A DNA stretch of 64,000 nt. Source: Lepidodermella squamata. Lineage: Eukaryota; Gastrotricha. Shown one piece after another: positions 34,111 through 46,065 of the stretch. The stretch covers positions 620,001 to 684,000 of the forward strand of contig JBLDXI010000010.1 in the NCBI GenBank assembly GCA_047495785.1, read 5' to 3'. The translations under genes were made by a program, and so were the position numbers. The notes below the pieces were generated by a model. That model saw only the letters and a list, made by a program, of their open reading frames with translations. It made no database searches and was not told the origin of the DNA. The first letter of the stretch is position 1. The number at the start of each line of letters is the position of its first letter.

Positions 34111-35555
34111 GTCATTTGGCGCATATTATACCTGGTAACCCTACTACGACTCCATTTCTATTGTACTTCTGGGGTGCGTGGTGCACAGTGCGATCACACA
34201 AGCGCGCAATTTTTCAGCACCACCCTTCCTTTGTTAGTCTGTAGGCGCGCGCCGGTAAAAGCTAGAACAATGGAATAACGACGTACCAAATAATGAAAGC
34301 GAACTCTATCGGTAAAGTACGCGAGCGGCTGCGCGCACGCACCAATCAGATAACCCTTTGTCGCTGCGCGCAGTTCCAACTACTTTTCTATTCTTCCATG
34401 ATATGAGCTGAACTTACCGAAGAGAAAGAAATTTGACCACACGCGAGTATTTTTACGATTGAGTGTCGCAGTGTAGTGCCGTTCACGGTAAATTATTTAC
34501 CGCAACTACATGGCGACATGGCGCGAGAACAATGGCGAGATTACCGTTACCGTCATACATAGAGTTATACCGAAACGCTAGCGACATAGACATTTTGATT
34601 TTGATTCTTGCTAAATTTCCATATGCGGTTTTTAGATTTTTAGCTGGCGCAAAAGTGGATTGTACAAATATTATTTTCGAATTGGAATGGATATCGTTAG
34701 CGTCGTTGAATAACTTGGATTTAGGCTTGTTTACTTCCATTTCAAGATGATAGGTGACAAGTGACAAGTAAATAGTCAGTTGTTTTTGCATCTTCATTCA
34801 CGTTGAAAAATGCTGTTTTTTACTTGTGACCTTGAAATGTACTATAATAATTTATCAACGTATCGATCTTTGCTTTCCGCGACATATAAGCACTAAAGGT
34901 AAAGTAAAGTGTCAAAATATGGTCAACATGCGCTTATCCCGTCCTGAAAACCATGTGAGCCGGTTCGGGACAACGCCGTCCATGCCGACAACCATGCGAA
35001 CAAAAATTCAGCGACTGAAGCTTTAAATGGGGCGACATCATTTATTTTAAGGCGGCGTATTTTAACAAGCGCGGCTTAGCGTGTTGTAGCGTGGCGTTGC
35101 GTGAACTTGGGCTCGGATTACGCAACCAGCGCGCACTTGCTTATTGAAGGGCGCAAAGCTGGGGCGCACTTATTTCATTTTGGGCGACAGATTTGTAATA
35201 AAATATTGTTGCCGAAAACGGAGTGATGACAATGGCAAGATTGTTTCATCTGAGGAATGCAAGCTTGCATTTAAAGGCTACTAAATTCAAGACAAATGCA
35301 ATTCCAAGACAAATTTCCAAGGCCCGCCGATTTTCCTGAATAACGATTTTCTGAATGACGAATAACAGTCGTTTTCCAGATCGATCAAACCATATGAGAG
35401 GCAGGGAAGAAATGATTTAATAATAGTGGTAAATTGCTGAAATACATATGCTGGACCTATATTGTAAACTGTAAACTATGCCTGTAGCGTCCTAGGTAGC
35501 TTGAATTGTCAAAGTATCTTAAAATGATATTGTACCATGGGCCTGAAAACATGTT
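34111..35555. other. Intergenic, no gene seen
   Basis: Sequence between the duplicated segment and the SDR cluster. Short open frames exist but show no splice structure or recognisable domain. Confidence 0.45.
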
Positions 35556-36532
35556 TTATTTTTTTGCAACCAATTTCTCACTCAACTCCCATAAAGCTTT
35601 CGCTTTAACATCATCGCGGGCGATTGCCCATGTGGACTTCATACTCTCTTTGTCAAAATACAATCCAGAATGCTTCTCAATCCCCGGTTGGCATGCGCAA
35701 TACAGGTTCGTCCTAGCTCCTTCTTCTACTGTCAACCCGCCTGAAATCATAAAGCGCATGCAACATGCATTACAGCCTGTCCGATACCGCAGGAAATCAG
35801 TTTTGATGACACCGGGATGCAATGAGAACACAGAAACACCCGAACTTGGTGCATTGCCAGGTTCGCTTCCATTCAGTCTTCGATGCAGTTCCCTTGCATG
35901 TAAAATATTCGCGAGCTTCGATTGACTGTAAGCACGAGTTCCGCCATATGACCTTCTTTCTTGGAAAGGATCTTCCAAGTCCAATCCAGAAGGCCAGGTT
36001 ACCATATACATCATAGACGCCACATTTACCACTCGGCTTGGAGCAGATTTTTTCAGCAGATCGGTCAACAAATTTGTCAGAAGAAAGTGACCTGAGTGTA
36101 ACAAAAAAATTGGGACTGAGAATTCAAGAACTGAAATCACTGACCCAAATGGTTTGTAGCAAAGCTGAGCTCATAGCCATCAGCACTCAGATGCTTTTCA
36201 GGCTGCTCGAGGCCGGCGTTGTTAACCAAAACATGAAGAACAGGCTCTGATGAATTTATTTCAGCAGCGAATTTGCGAACAGATTCTAAGGAGGATAGGT
36301 CCAGATGCTTGACCACAACTCGTTTGGATGCCTCAGCTGCGTCCTTGAAGTTTACTTTGGACCTGATATCCGCAGCTGCTTCTTCAGCTGCTTGGAGGTT
36401 TCTGCAGGCCAAGATAACTTTGGCTGCCCCTCGTTTGGCTAGTTCGCAAGCAGTAACTTTGCCTATGCCGGTGTTTGAACCAGTTACGATGCATACTTTA
36501 CCCTCGATAGACCAATCGCTATTTGATGACAT
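35556..36532 (-). CDS. Retinol-dehydrogenase-like short-chain dehydrogenase (SDR-1)
   Basis: Exons 36532-36145 and 36091-35556 give 307 residues across a 53-nt phase-1 intron inside NHLG|HFLL. It has the Rossmann motif TGSNTGIGK (about 18-26), DLSS, NNAG and the catalytic YSQSKLAN (Tyr and Lys four apart). The fold and spacing match the retinol dehydrogenase 11-14 / WWOX-like branch of NADP-dependent SDRs, which reduce retinal or related carbonyls. No obvious N-terminal membrane anchor is present, unlike many vertebrate RDHs. It is the 3'-most of three head-to-tail copies. Substrate unknown. Confidence 0.88.
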
Positions 36533-37153
36533 GGATGAATTCAGAAATTAAGTCTAGGATGAGAAGAACTGACTAGTTTTTGTTGCGATGAAAAATCACT
36601 ATTAGATGTTAGAAGTAGGTAGAAATTACGAGGCATATCAATCGATCACCTAACCGCTATCAAGTAGGATGGGCAATAGTTTCAGAATTAGGTCAAATAA
36701 ATAGTGAAAACTCTCATGGTTATTCACATAGAAAGCTTTCTGAAAGGCGTGTATACATCAGTATGCGCATTTATAGATTTTTGCCACTACGCATGCTAAT
36801 ACGCTTGCGTATAGAGTGTAGAAAAACTGTCTGTATATTCTTACGAGTCGCCGTACTAGAAAAAACTGTACTGGGCACTGGGCATAAACAAGATCTCAGT
36901 GAGGCTCGTTATGTAAATTGCATAAAGTATGTATCATAAAATCTGAATGGCTATAAAATAAAAATCCAGATTTTTGAGGAATCAAAACAAAACAAAGGTC
37001 TATTTACGAGATCTGCTGTATAGCACTCCTCAATTTTTTCTCAAATTTATTCTCATGAATCCCACCATACTAAAAAAAGTTATACTTGTTCTACTCGTCA
37101 TGTCTTCAAGAGTGACAATAATTCAAAGAAATCACATTCGTAACAGAAAGCTT
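36533..37153. other. Spacer between SDR genes
   Basis: No gene is seen. It should contain the promoter of the first SDR gene (minus strand). Confidence 0.5.
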
Positions 37154-38139
37154 TTATTTCTTTGCAACCAGTCTCTCACTCAATTCCCACAGAGCTTTTG
37201 CCTTAACGTCATCATAGCCAATCGCCCATGTAGGCTTCAACTTCTCGGTGTCAAAATACAATCCAGAATGCTTCTCGATTCCAGGCTGGCATGCGCAATA
37301 CAGGTTCGTCTTAGCTCCTTCCTCTACTGTTATACCGCTTACACGCAGCAATAACCAAGCATACCATGAGCTGAAGCCAGTTGTTCGGCTTCGAAGGAAA
37401 TCCGACCTGATAACACCGGGATGCAGTGAGAACACAGAAACACCCGAGCTTGGAGCATTGCCAGGGTCGCTTCCATTCAATCTTCGATGAAGCTCTCTTG
37501 CATGCAGAATATTCGCTAGTTTCGATTGGCTGTATGCTCGTGTTGTGTTATAGGATCTTTTCTCTTGATTTGGGTCATCAACATCCATCCCGTAAGGCCA
37601 AGTTGCCATATGCATCTTCGAGGCAACGTTAACAACCCGACTTGGTGCTGATTTTTTCAGCAGATCGATCAGCAAATTTGTCAGCAGAAAATGACCTATT
37701 TTTAAACAAAATTACTCCATGTTTGGACATTAGAGTTGTTAAACACCTTACCCAAATGGTTGGTGGCAAAGGTTAGCTCGTAGCCATCGGCGCTCAACTT
37801 TTTCTCCAAATTTTCGAGCCCAGCGTTGTTGACCAGAACATGAAGAACAGGCTCTGATGAATTGATTTCAGCGGCGAATTTACGAACAGATTCTAAAGAG
37901 GATAGGTCGAGATGCTTGACCACAACTCGTTTCGTTGCCTCATCTGCGTCCTTGAAGTTTGCTTTAGACCTGATCTCAGCAGCAGCGTCTTCAGCAGCTT
38001 TCATGTTTCGGCAGGCTAGGATAACTTTAGCTGCCCCTCGTTTGGCTAGCTCGTAGGCCGTTACCTTTCCAATGCCAGTATTTGAGCCGGTGACAATGCA
38101 TACTTTACCCTCGATAGACCAATCGCTATCCGACGACAT
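37154..38139 (-). CDS. Retinol-dehydrogenase-like short-chain dehydrogenase (SDR-2)
   Basis: Exons 38139-37752 and 37695-37154 give 309 residues. The ATG at 38139 (MSSDSDWSIEGK) aligns with the start of the neighbouring copy; the frame extends six codons upstream only to a TTG. The intron sits at the same phase-1 site as in the other two genes. TGSNTGIGK, NNAG and YSQSKLAN are all intact, so the enzyme should be active. It has a slightly longer segment after the VIRSDFLRSRT stretch than SDR-1. Very close to SDR-1, consistent with recent tandem duplication. Confidence 0.88.
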
Positions 38140-38781
38140 TGATGGCAGCCCTTTCAAAATTGAGTCGAAAATATGGATAACTGACCAGTCTCATGCGACT
38201 GAAAAATCACTAAGCAGACTTGGTTAAAATATAAAAAATTAGGTCAATAATAAGCAAAGCATAAGAATACGTCTGAATTCTCCACTGAAACGAGATTACT
38301 ACGCTGAAATAACAATTTTTTGCTGCCTAAAATTCAATGGAGATAGTAATACAGGGTATAATAATGGAGAAAGCGCGTGTGCCATGTGCTCACATTGATC
38401 GTGCTATACAGCATGTTGCCAAGAATTTGAAAGCTACAGAGATTCGTCACGATTTTGAGTCATTTCTGGAAATTCTGAATGCCCGAGCATATATATAGCA
38501 ATTAATAGGTAATAGGGTTCCTGGTCGCCGAATTTCTGATATTGCGAGCAAAAAGGTGAAGAAATGCACCCCGAATGGCTGAATTGTTCTGTTTTTATTG
38601 CTCGTCAATGCATCACAAGGCGAAATATTAAATCCAGATTCTATGAGGAATACATCATATTTTCCTGATAATATTCTGCTTCCCATCATCTATAAAGGAA
38701 GCATTTACTGAATATTAGCCAGAAATTTGTCGATAAAATATGTCTTGTATTGCACACAGCTGTATTTGATAGGAATATAAT
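38140..38781. other. Spacer between SDR genes
   Basis: No gene is seen. It should contain the promoter of the second SDR gene (minus strand). Confidence 0.5.
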
Positions 38782-39740
38782 TTATTTTTTCTCAACCAGC
38801 TTCTCACTTAGTTCCCACAGAGCCTTGGCCTTGATATCGTCACTTCCTATAGCCCATGTTTGCTCTACTTTTTTGTTATCGAAATACAGCCCGGAGTGTT
38901 GTTCGATGCCAGGCTCACAGGCGCAATGCAGAGTCGTAGCTGCTCCCTGCTCAACAGTCAATCCCATGTATTGCATAAATTTCGTCACAACCCAACCCCC
39001 GAAACCAGTTCGGTACCGAACGAACTCGGAATTGATCACACCAGGGTGGAGGCTGAAAACAGAAACGCCACTACTCGGAGCATTGCCCGGGTCGCTTTCA
39101 TTCAAGCGACGATGCAACTCTCTAGCGAACAGAATGTTTGCTAATTTCGATTGGCTGTAAGCTCGACTGGGACCGTAAGCCCGCTTCTCCTGATTAGGAT
39201 CTTCGACATCCAAGCCATTTGGCCAAGTTGTTTTGTACATTTTCGACGCGACTACTACAACCCGGCTTGGGGCAGATTTCTTCAACAAATCCGTTAGCAA
39301 TGTTGTTAAAAGAAAGTGACCTGAATAAACAAATGCTGTTCGAATCGACTTTGAAATAATTAGGGTAGCTAACCTAAATGATTCGTAGCAAACGTGAGTT
39401 CGTATCCATCTGCACTCAGGTGCTTCTCAGGCTGCTCAAGGCCAGCATTGTTCACCAAAACATGTAAAGCCGGCTCGTTTTGATTTATATCAGCAGCGAA
39501 TTTGCGAACTGATTCCAAAGATGAAAGGTCCAAAGGCTTCACGACAACACGTTCAGTTTCGGTAGCTCCAATTGTCGACCTGATTTCGGCAGCGGCCTCC
39601 TCGGCTGCTTTGACATTGCGACATGCAAGAATAACTTTAGCAGCACCACGTTTAGCAAGCTCTAGAGCTGTGACTTTCCCGATGCCAGTGTTGGAGCCTG
39701 TCACGATGCAGACTTTGTTAGAGATATCCCACTGTGACAT
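38782..39740 (-). CDS. Retinol-dehydrogenase-like short-chain dehydrogenase (SDR-3)
   Basis: Exons 39740-39374 and 39320-38782 give 301 residues, with the intron again splitting NHLG. It has TGSNTGIGK, NNAG and YSQSKLAN. It is the most divergent of the three: a shorter N terminus (MSQWDISNK), a shorter loop after AEIRS, and VVVKPLDLSS instead of VVVKHLDLSS. Being first in transcriptional order with its own upstream region, it may be the ancestral member. Probably cytosolic or membrane-associated NADP-dependent oxidoreductase; substrate unknown. Confidence 0.88.
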
Positions 39741-40194
39741 ACTGTCCTACTGTGTATTAGAATCAGGCCCGATAAATGAAAAACCCTGCTGTGTCTTTTC
39801 ATCATTTATAATTTGAGTTGATAAGGCCTTGTTATCTGGATGGGAGGGAACATCCGGACTTTTTTTGATCTTATCCACTTTTTGGCTGCCAGGATGGTAT
39901 CTTTATCTCACATCGCCATTTTTTCGGGGCAAAGGGCAAAAAATGTTAATCAATCGAGGTTATCACTATAGGTACATTCAATGCTGCGGAAAACGATGAA
40001 TCGGAAATTTGAAGTGATGACACGATGCTGCTATTTCAGTTGGAGTGTCAATTCAGACCATGAAAAGAGCTATGGTTATATTGATCAATGAGTTCACTAA
40101 CATGCGACAAATTGAATAATTTAACACACCGTTGCTATTTACATAGAAAGAGACCCGAAAAGCGTTCACTTTTGCCGACGCCAAATAATGAGAG
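39741..40194. other. Divergent promoter region
   Basis: This lies between SDR-3 (minus) and the fourth Cys-loop gene (plus), so it should serve both. No other feature is seen. Confidence 0.45.
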
Positions 40195-41472
40195 ATGAAT
40201 TGGATACATACGCTATTCCTAATGCTATCAACTCAGCTCAGTCTCTGCGAATCAGCTCAGCTGAGAATAGATAGAATTAAGGAACTAATCAAGGACAATT
40301 GCCCAGAATCTTTGTCCCATGATTACGCTATGGAGCATGCCATGCAGAATGACTTCAAGGACCCGCTACATATCGAGAGCGCTGCTATGCTATACAGATT
40401 TGGTCAAATCAGCGATCTAGACAAAAGGTTAGATATTTTACGACTTGAGACAGAGCTATTATTCTTTACTGAAGCTTGTCTGTATTGGTGGAGTTTACGT
40501 TCAAATGGAAGCTGTCCTGTCCTGAAGATCTATGTAACAATCTGAGCCTGGCATCGAACTCGAATTTACTTGATATTGTATATTTCTACCAAAACCCGGC
40601 GGAATCTTGGTCTCCCAAACTTGTGCACATTAATTGCGTCCACGAACCGTATCCACTCCAAGAGTGAGTTATAATTCTCGGTTTTTTCGTGTTCCTACAA
40701 TTTTTGATTAAACAGTCAAGACGCCAGCTTGACCGTATTTCCGTGCTCGAATGAGGCTAATCTCGTCGTTACTCAACTAATGGAGTCATCATGCACAGGA
40801 TTCAGCTTCACCAAGTTCCCTTTTGATAGCGTGAATTGCTCGATAATTCTCAGCTCAGACATACCAATCAACATTGTATTATTTGAGAATTTTTCATTCC
40901 ACATGTTCTCTAATCGAATGAGCGACTTTATTGGCGACACTGAGATTTGGGACCTCGTAACGCCGCTCACTTACTATACAGACAACGTATTAGACGATGA
41001 TGGCTATTACTACCAAAGCATTTACTATTCGATGAAATTCAAACGGAAGCATAATTACTTTGTTATGAACATTTTCGTCCCAACTATTGCGCTATTCATT
41101 CTTCAAGTTGCGAGTCTCCTCTTGCCACCTTCAGTACCTGACCGGCCATCTTTCAGCGTTGCCGTTGTATTAGCGGATGCTTTCGTTCTATCGATTGTCT
41201 TCGGAAGCATCCCTCGAACCTCCGAGCCGGTTTATTTGGTCAATGTTGTAACTATCAAGTTCGTATGTGGTCTTATCCTGACTATCTACATGTTAGCAAC
41301 AGTGCCTTTAGCTAAAAGGTGGGAGAACAAAATCAGCCCTTTCAGGAATAGCAAGTCGAGAATACTGACAGAGTTCTCGTTTCTCAGGACGCTGGATATG
41401 GCTGTTGGATTTTTAGTTTTTATAGCCGTTGCCATAGCTGATGGGGTCTATTTTGGATTGATGGTCGCTTGA
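40195..41472 (+). CDS. Cys-loop ligand-gated ion channel subunit (LGIC-4)
   Basis: Exons 40195-40427, 40475-40663 and 40716-41472 give 392 residues, with introns in phase 2 at the same sites as in the genes at 435, 2707 and 31109. A signal peptide (about 1-19) is followed by a divergent ectodomain in which WWPDMQ is degraded to WSPKLV. The Cys-loop again has 14 residues between cysteines, sharing GFSFTKFPFD with the other three. M1-M4 are clear; M2 is preceded by PDRP and M3 by PRTSEPVYL. An Asp (DAF) lies inside M2 near 11', which is unusual for a pore helix. It belongs to the same subfamily but is the outlier. Confidence 0.85.
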
Positions 41473-41605
41473 AGTATGAAAAAATCAATAAAATCTATCA
41501 ACGTGTTTTCCAGTTGTCTTCGGGCAAAGCACCAAAAGTAGACTTATCATTAAATTTCCAGTTGCGCGATTCAGGATCCGTCAGGATCCGAGTAGGAATA
41601 GAGAG

Positions 41606-42971
41606 ATGCTGAGAATTTTAACACTATCACTCACGTTTGGGGTCACCCTCTGTCAAGATATCTGCAGTCAAGGTAATAGACATTTCGATCATTCCGACTT
41701 CATACAACCCCAAATTTCTAGTCAATGTCAGCGAAAAAAATGTGAGCGATCAAATCTTTACAAAAGGTATAAATGGCCTGGCAAACTTCTGGGAACGACC
41801 TATCGCCAAGACGGATGAAGTTGTTAAAGTGGCGATAGGTGTTGGCATAAAACGCATCATTGATATCGAAGAGAAATCCCAGGTGGTTCGATTGTCAGGC
41901 TTTTTCATCATGGAATGGCTGGATGGGTTCCACGTTTGGGAACATATTACCCCGCTGAATTGCGTGGATTATATCGTTCTCCCTCATGGGAAGGAAACCG
42001 GGCTGTGGATCCCTGAAGTTGCTGTAATGAATGCGTAAGTTACTAGCCTAAAATACGCTTCATTTCCTAATAATAATTCTTTTAGAAATTCGAAATACGC
42101 CGTTACTCATGACCCTAAAGAAACGGTGATTGTTCATAAAAGCGGCTATAGCCTCTACTTCCCTGGAGGTGTGGTCGAGTTCTACTGTCCTTTTAACTTG
42201 GCATTGTTCCCATTTGATCGACAAACGTGCATCATCCATCTGGAGAGTTGGCGATACGTTACTTCCAAGCTGGTTTTCCATTTACCCTCAATAATCCATC
42301 TAGACTACGAGGGACATGAGCAGTGGGATCTCGAGGGGACGAATGTTACCATAGGAAGTTTCACTTATGCCAACGGGAAAACTTTCTCTACAGCCTATTT
42401 CAAGCTGAATCTGAGACGTAAAGCAGGCTACTATTCCTTGACTGTCATTCTACCAAGCCTTTTGGTTGCTGTTGTAGAGACTGTAACCTACTCAACGCCT
42501 TATGATAAAGGAATCCGATTGGAAGTGTCATTCACTTGTCTACTGGCTTACTCTGTTTTTCAATCAATGATAGTGTCGGACATGCCTAAATCAGCAGATA
42601 ATCCTCCCTTGCTACTGATCCTTCTCTGCTTGATCACTGTCTACATTGGAATTGCCATCTATCTACAAGGCATGTGTATCCTAATAGGAGTTGTTGCAGT
42701 GAAAGGGAGACGTGCGACTCCGAAAATTATGATCACCATCGCTGGCCTTTTCGCCCCGATTTTTTTCATCAAACCACCCGACTTCAAAGCCCTTTGCGAA
42801 GATTCTGTATCGAATAACCATAGAATTTCCAAAAGGTTAAATCGAAAGACATGGGATTTTGTTGCTCGTGTTCTCGATCGATTTTCATGCTGTCTTTTCA
42901 TTAGTTTGATAACTTTAACTTCAATCACTTACCTAGCTATCATACCTGCTATTTACCGAAGGTCTAACTGA
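41606..42971 (+). CDS. Cys-loop ligand-gated ion channel subunit, second type (LGIC-5)
   Basis: Exons 41606-41672, 41722-42034 and 42086-42971 give 421 residues, with introns in phases 1 and 2. The signal peptide is encoded by exon 1. The Cys-loop has the standard 13-residue spacing around FPFD. Features include the WIPEVAVMNA stretch (WxPD region), the QTCIIHLESW beta strand and four membrane segments. The M1-M2 link is YDKG, and M2 begins IRLEVSF, placing a Glu near 2' and an Arg near 0'. There are no vicinal cysteines in loop C. A longer M3-M4 cytoplasmic loop than in the first type is present. It pairs in tandem with the next gene. Ligand unknown. Confidence 0.88.
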
Positions 42972-43070
42972 ATGCAAATAAAACGTCCTGTCGGGTTTAT
43001 ACAAATATTCAATCAAAATAAAAGAATCTGAAGTTCCGAAAGAAAGTAATTTCGATCTGAATCAAGTAAT

Positions 43071-44415
43071 ATGCACTTTTATGTGATTTTATCCTTTCTC
43101 CTACCACTATCGTCGGGTCAAAGTTGTAATCCTATGCCAGGTGAAGCGATTATTCTATAATTAACTGAATTTTAGATTTGAATCCCAAGATGTGACTGAG
43201 AAGAGCGTAAGCGATTATCTGTTCGGGAAAGGGGAGGATGGCTATTATTCGAATTTTTGGGATAGACCGGTTAAAAACTGCAGCAAGGCAATCGCAGTAT
43301 CTGTTGGCCTTACCGTTCGATCCATTGTCGATATCGAAGAGCCATCACAACTCGTCCGAATGTCAGCCTACATTCGAATGATATGGAAGGATGAATTTCA
43401 CGTTTGGAACGACACATGGCCGTTGAAATGCGTTGACTACCTCATTGTACCCCATGGAGAAGATACAGGAGTGTGGATACCCGATCTCGCCCTGAATAAC
43501 GCGTAAGCTTTCTGATTTGTTAATTCGAAAATCCTCTTGAAAATGTGTTTCAGGCATGTAAATCGCTACGAAACTACTAGGGATGATAGCGAGTTGATCA
43601 GGATTACCAGCGACGGCACTGCGTACTACTCCCCCGGCGGTGAAATCAAGATTTCGTGTCGATTCAATCTGGCCTGGTTTCCTTTCGATGATCAAACTTG
43701 CTTCCTGAACCTCGATTTATGGCGCTACAATGTTGGGAAAGTATACATGATACCAAATGGTGTTGAGCTTGCAAACTTGAGAAATCACGAGCAGTGGGAA
43801 ATCATTGGAAGCAATCAGCATCTAGCTCCGACAGATTTCGATGGCAGACCTTATCATTCACTAACTTTTACATTACGCCTGAGGAGGAAGTCAGCATACT
43901 ACCTTTTGACCGTCATTTTACCCTGTCTATTGATTGGAGCCGTTGAAATCGTGTCATTCATGTTGCCTTACGACAAAGGGATCCGTATGGAAGTATCTTT
44001 CATGTGTCTTCTCGCACTCTCTGTATTCCAAACTAACATTGTGTCTGACATACCGAAGTCAGCCGAAAACCCTCCTTTTCTCCTTATCTTCATCTGCTTG
44101 ATAACTGTCTACATCGGTGGAGCAATTTACACCCAAGCAATCTGTGTGATTCTCGGCGAGCAGCTTCGAAACGTTCCAATGAGTTTGCTTTCAATTACGA
44201 ACTGCGTCGGGAGAATCGCAGGTTTCAAGCCACAGTATCCACTTGACGAATCAGCGGAAAATCCCCACACCCTGAAGAAGTGGAACAAAAAAACCTGGGA
44301 TAGAATTGCGCGAATTATCGACAGAATATCTTGTGTTATCTTTATAGCAGTTTTCATTATCAGCGCTCTAGCAATTTTGCTAATAATTCCCAATGTAATG
44401 CGTAAACGAGTCTGA
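43071..44415 (+). CDS. Cys-loop ligand-gated ion channel subunit, second type (LGIC-6)
   Basis: Exons 43071-43140, 43190-43502 and 43554-44415 give 414 residues. The obvious acceptor at 43175 would cause a stop; using the AG at 43188-43189 restores frame, gives a 49-nt intron and makes exon 2 exactly 313 nt, identical to the neighbour at 41606, so I prefer it. There is a signal peptide in exon 1, a 13-residue Cys-loop, WIPDLALNNA, and M2 starting IRMEVSF after YDKG with Glu near 2'. M3-M4 loop about 60 residues. A tandem duplicate of the preceding gene. Confidence 0.87.
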
Positions 44416-44527
44416 AATAGAAAATAATTCGACTAAGAAATGTTTTATTACAACATTTTGCTTGAATTTTGAGCTTCTACTCACATGCATTACTGACTCA
44501 CAATATTGAATTTTGTGGCGTAACTGC

Positions 44528-44850
44528 TCACATGTTCGGGGAATTTTTAACCTTCCTGCGTTTGACAGTTGCTTCCCACAGCTTCTTTGCAGTTGGATCA
44601 ACAACAATCAGTTCTGCGATACGTTGGGCCAGTCGATGTCTCCGTAGCTCAGATTTCGGAATGTTCTGCACGTTTCCATTGGTTATAATATATCTTATTT
44701 TCTCCGGTGAAGGATCTAACAAAAAGACCGATTTCTCGAAATGTCCCACCAAATAAATGTTCGCTCACCTTCCAGGCTTTTGTTGGCATCTTCCGCCAGA
44801 ACGAAGACAATGCCAACAAATAATATTGCAAGAATTGTGAAGTTGATCAT
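44528..44850 (-). CDS. Small secreted peptide, new family member 1
   Basis: Exons 44850-44769 and 44715-44528 join across a 53-nt phase-1 intron to give 89 residues. A signal peptide (about 1-19) is followed by a short acidic stretch (EDANKSLEED) and a basic, helical C-terminal module. Its core R(L/I)AQRIA, AKKLW, ATV and RRK is shared with the paralogue at 45100-45479. No cysteines remain after the leader, so it is not a disulfide-rich toxin. Both genes have the same two-exon plan and phase. I do not recognise the family. It lies between Cys-loop receptor genes and GABA-B-like genes. Confidence 0.7.
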
Positions 44851-45099
44851 GTTTTCTTTATAGAAATGAATATGGTACAGAAACTCGCGGGTCAGTGTCA
44901 GCCCAGGCGTCACGTATAAAATCAATTTGCGCTGATGGCAAAAATATTCAATTGTATATCTCAGGATTTAACGAGGGAGCGGCAATAAAACAATATTACT
45001 CAGAAGCTGATTTATTAACATCGTCAAACGGGGGCTGTAGGAGAGTGTGAAACGACTACGATCAATATTTGATTAGGTTTAGCATTAGCTCTGAACTTT

Positions 45100-45479
45100 T
45101 TATAAGCTCTTGATCAAGCGTTGTAGGTTGGGGGCATTTTTACGCCGAGCAACAGTTGCGTCCCACAGCTTTTTCGCTGACCCGTCGGCAGTCAACAGCT
45201 TAGCTATGCGCTGCGCAATGCGTTGGCGGCGTTCCTCCCCTTCGCTTCTCTCAACGTCCGGTTCTTGACTGTTTTCGTCCAGCTCGGTATACTTTGACAG
45301 AAATGCATTTTGCAGCACATTTTGTACCGCTAACCGTGCTAAAAAAATCGAAATTAGGGAAGATTGGAGGAGCGGAAGTATTTAGACTTACCATTATTTT
45401 GATCGGCGTTATAAGGAAATTGACCCTCGGCCAGTTGAGCCAAACAAACGGACACGGCAATGACTAAGACGTAAATCAT
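45100..45479 (-). CDS. Small secreted peptide, new family member 2
   Basis: Exons 45479-45392 and 45338-45100 (53-nt intron, phase 1) give 108 residues. There is a signal peptide (about 1-19), an acidic middle (ELDENSQEPDVERSEGEE) and the shared C-terminal module with RIAQRIA, AKKLW, ATV and RRK. About 20 of 29 aligned positions agree with member 1. Amphipathic helix character and many Arg/Lys suggest a membrane-active or receptor-binding peptide, but this is inference. No amidation signal; dibasic sites flank the module and could be cleaved. Confidence 0.7.
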
Positions 45480-46065
45480 TCTGCTGACCAAATCGACCCC
45501 AAAAATGTACCCGTGGAAATTCTGTTCTGATTCGGCAAACTGTTCTTACGGACGCGGACGAAAAAGGGCGTGGGTTATTGACAATAGCAGAGCCATAACG
45601 CAATCAACTGTTTTCACGTATTTGATCAGCGTAATTCAATCGACATGAATGCATGAAGGCGGTTCAAATTGGGGCATCTAGGGCGATAGAATCACAAATC
45701 ACCATCGAGAAGTGAATGCATTCGAAAAGATTCAATTTTGAATAAGTGCGGCGTCATATTTTCCCCAGATGAAGCTTGATTTTGTTAATAAAAACAACTG
45801 AAATGTCTCAGAGAGTCTGAAATCTTGATTGAAGTTTGTTATACAGGTTATTTTTTCCCTGTTTCTTGAATGGGCGATGTCAACTAATTTTGTCAAAGCT
45901 CGCTACAAATCATCAATTATTTCTAATTGAAAAGACAAAAGACTAAATATGTAACTAATGCATGAAGAATGTCAAAAGCCCCAAAGACGTCCTCCCCTTT
46001 TTGAGGAATTCAAGAAAGTCGTAATAATACCAATTTTTCAGGCAAAGTTCATTTTTCAGGATTTG
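45480..46065. other. Intergenic, no gene seen
   Basis: Divergent spacer between the second peptide gene and the GABA-B-like pseudogene. No extra exon is supported. Confidence 0.45.

Noticed and set aside
43160-43190. Acceptor at 43174-43175 for the last Cys-loop gene
   Set aside because: Using it puts a TGA in frame; the AG at 43188-43189 restores frame and matches the paralogue's exon length.
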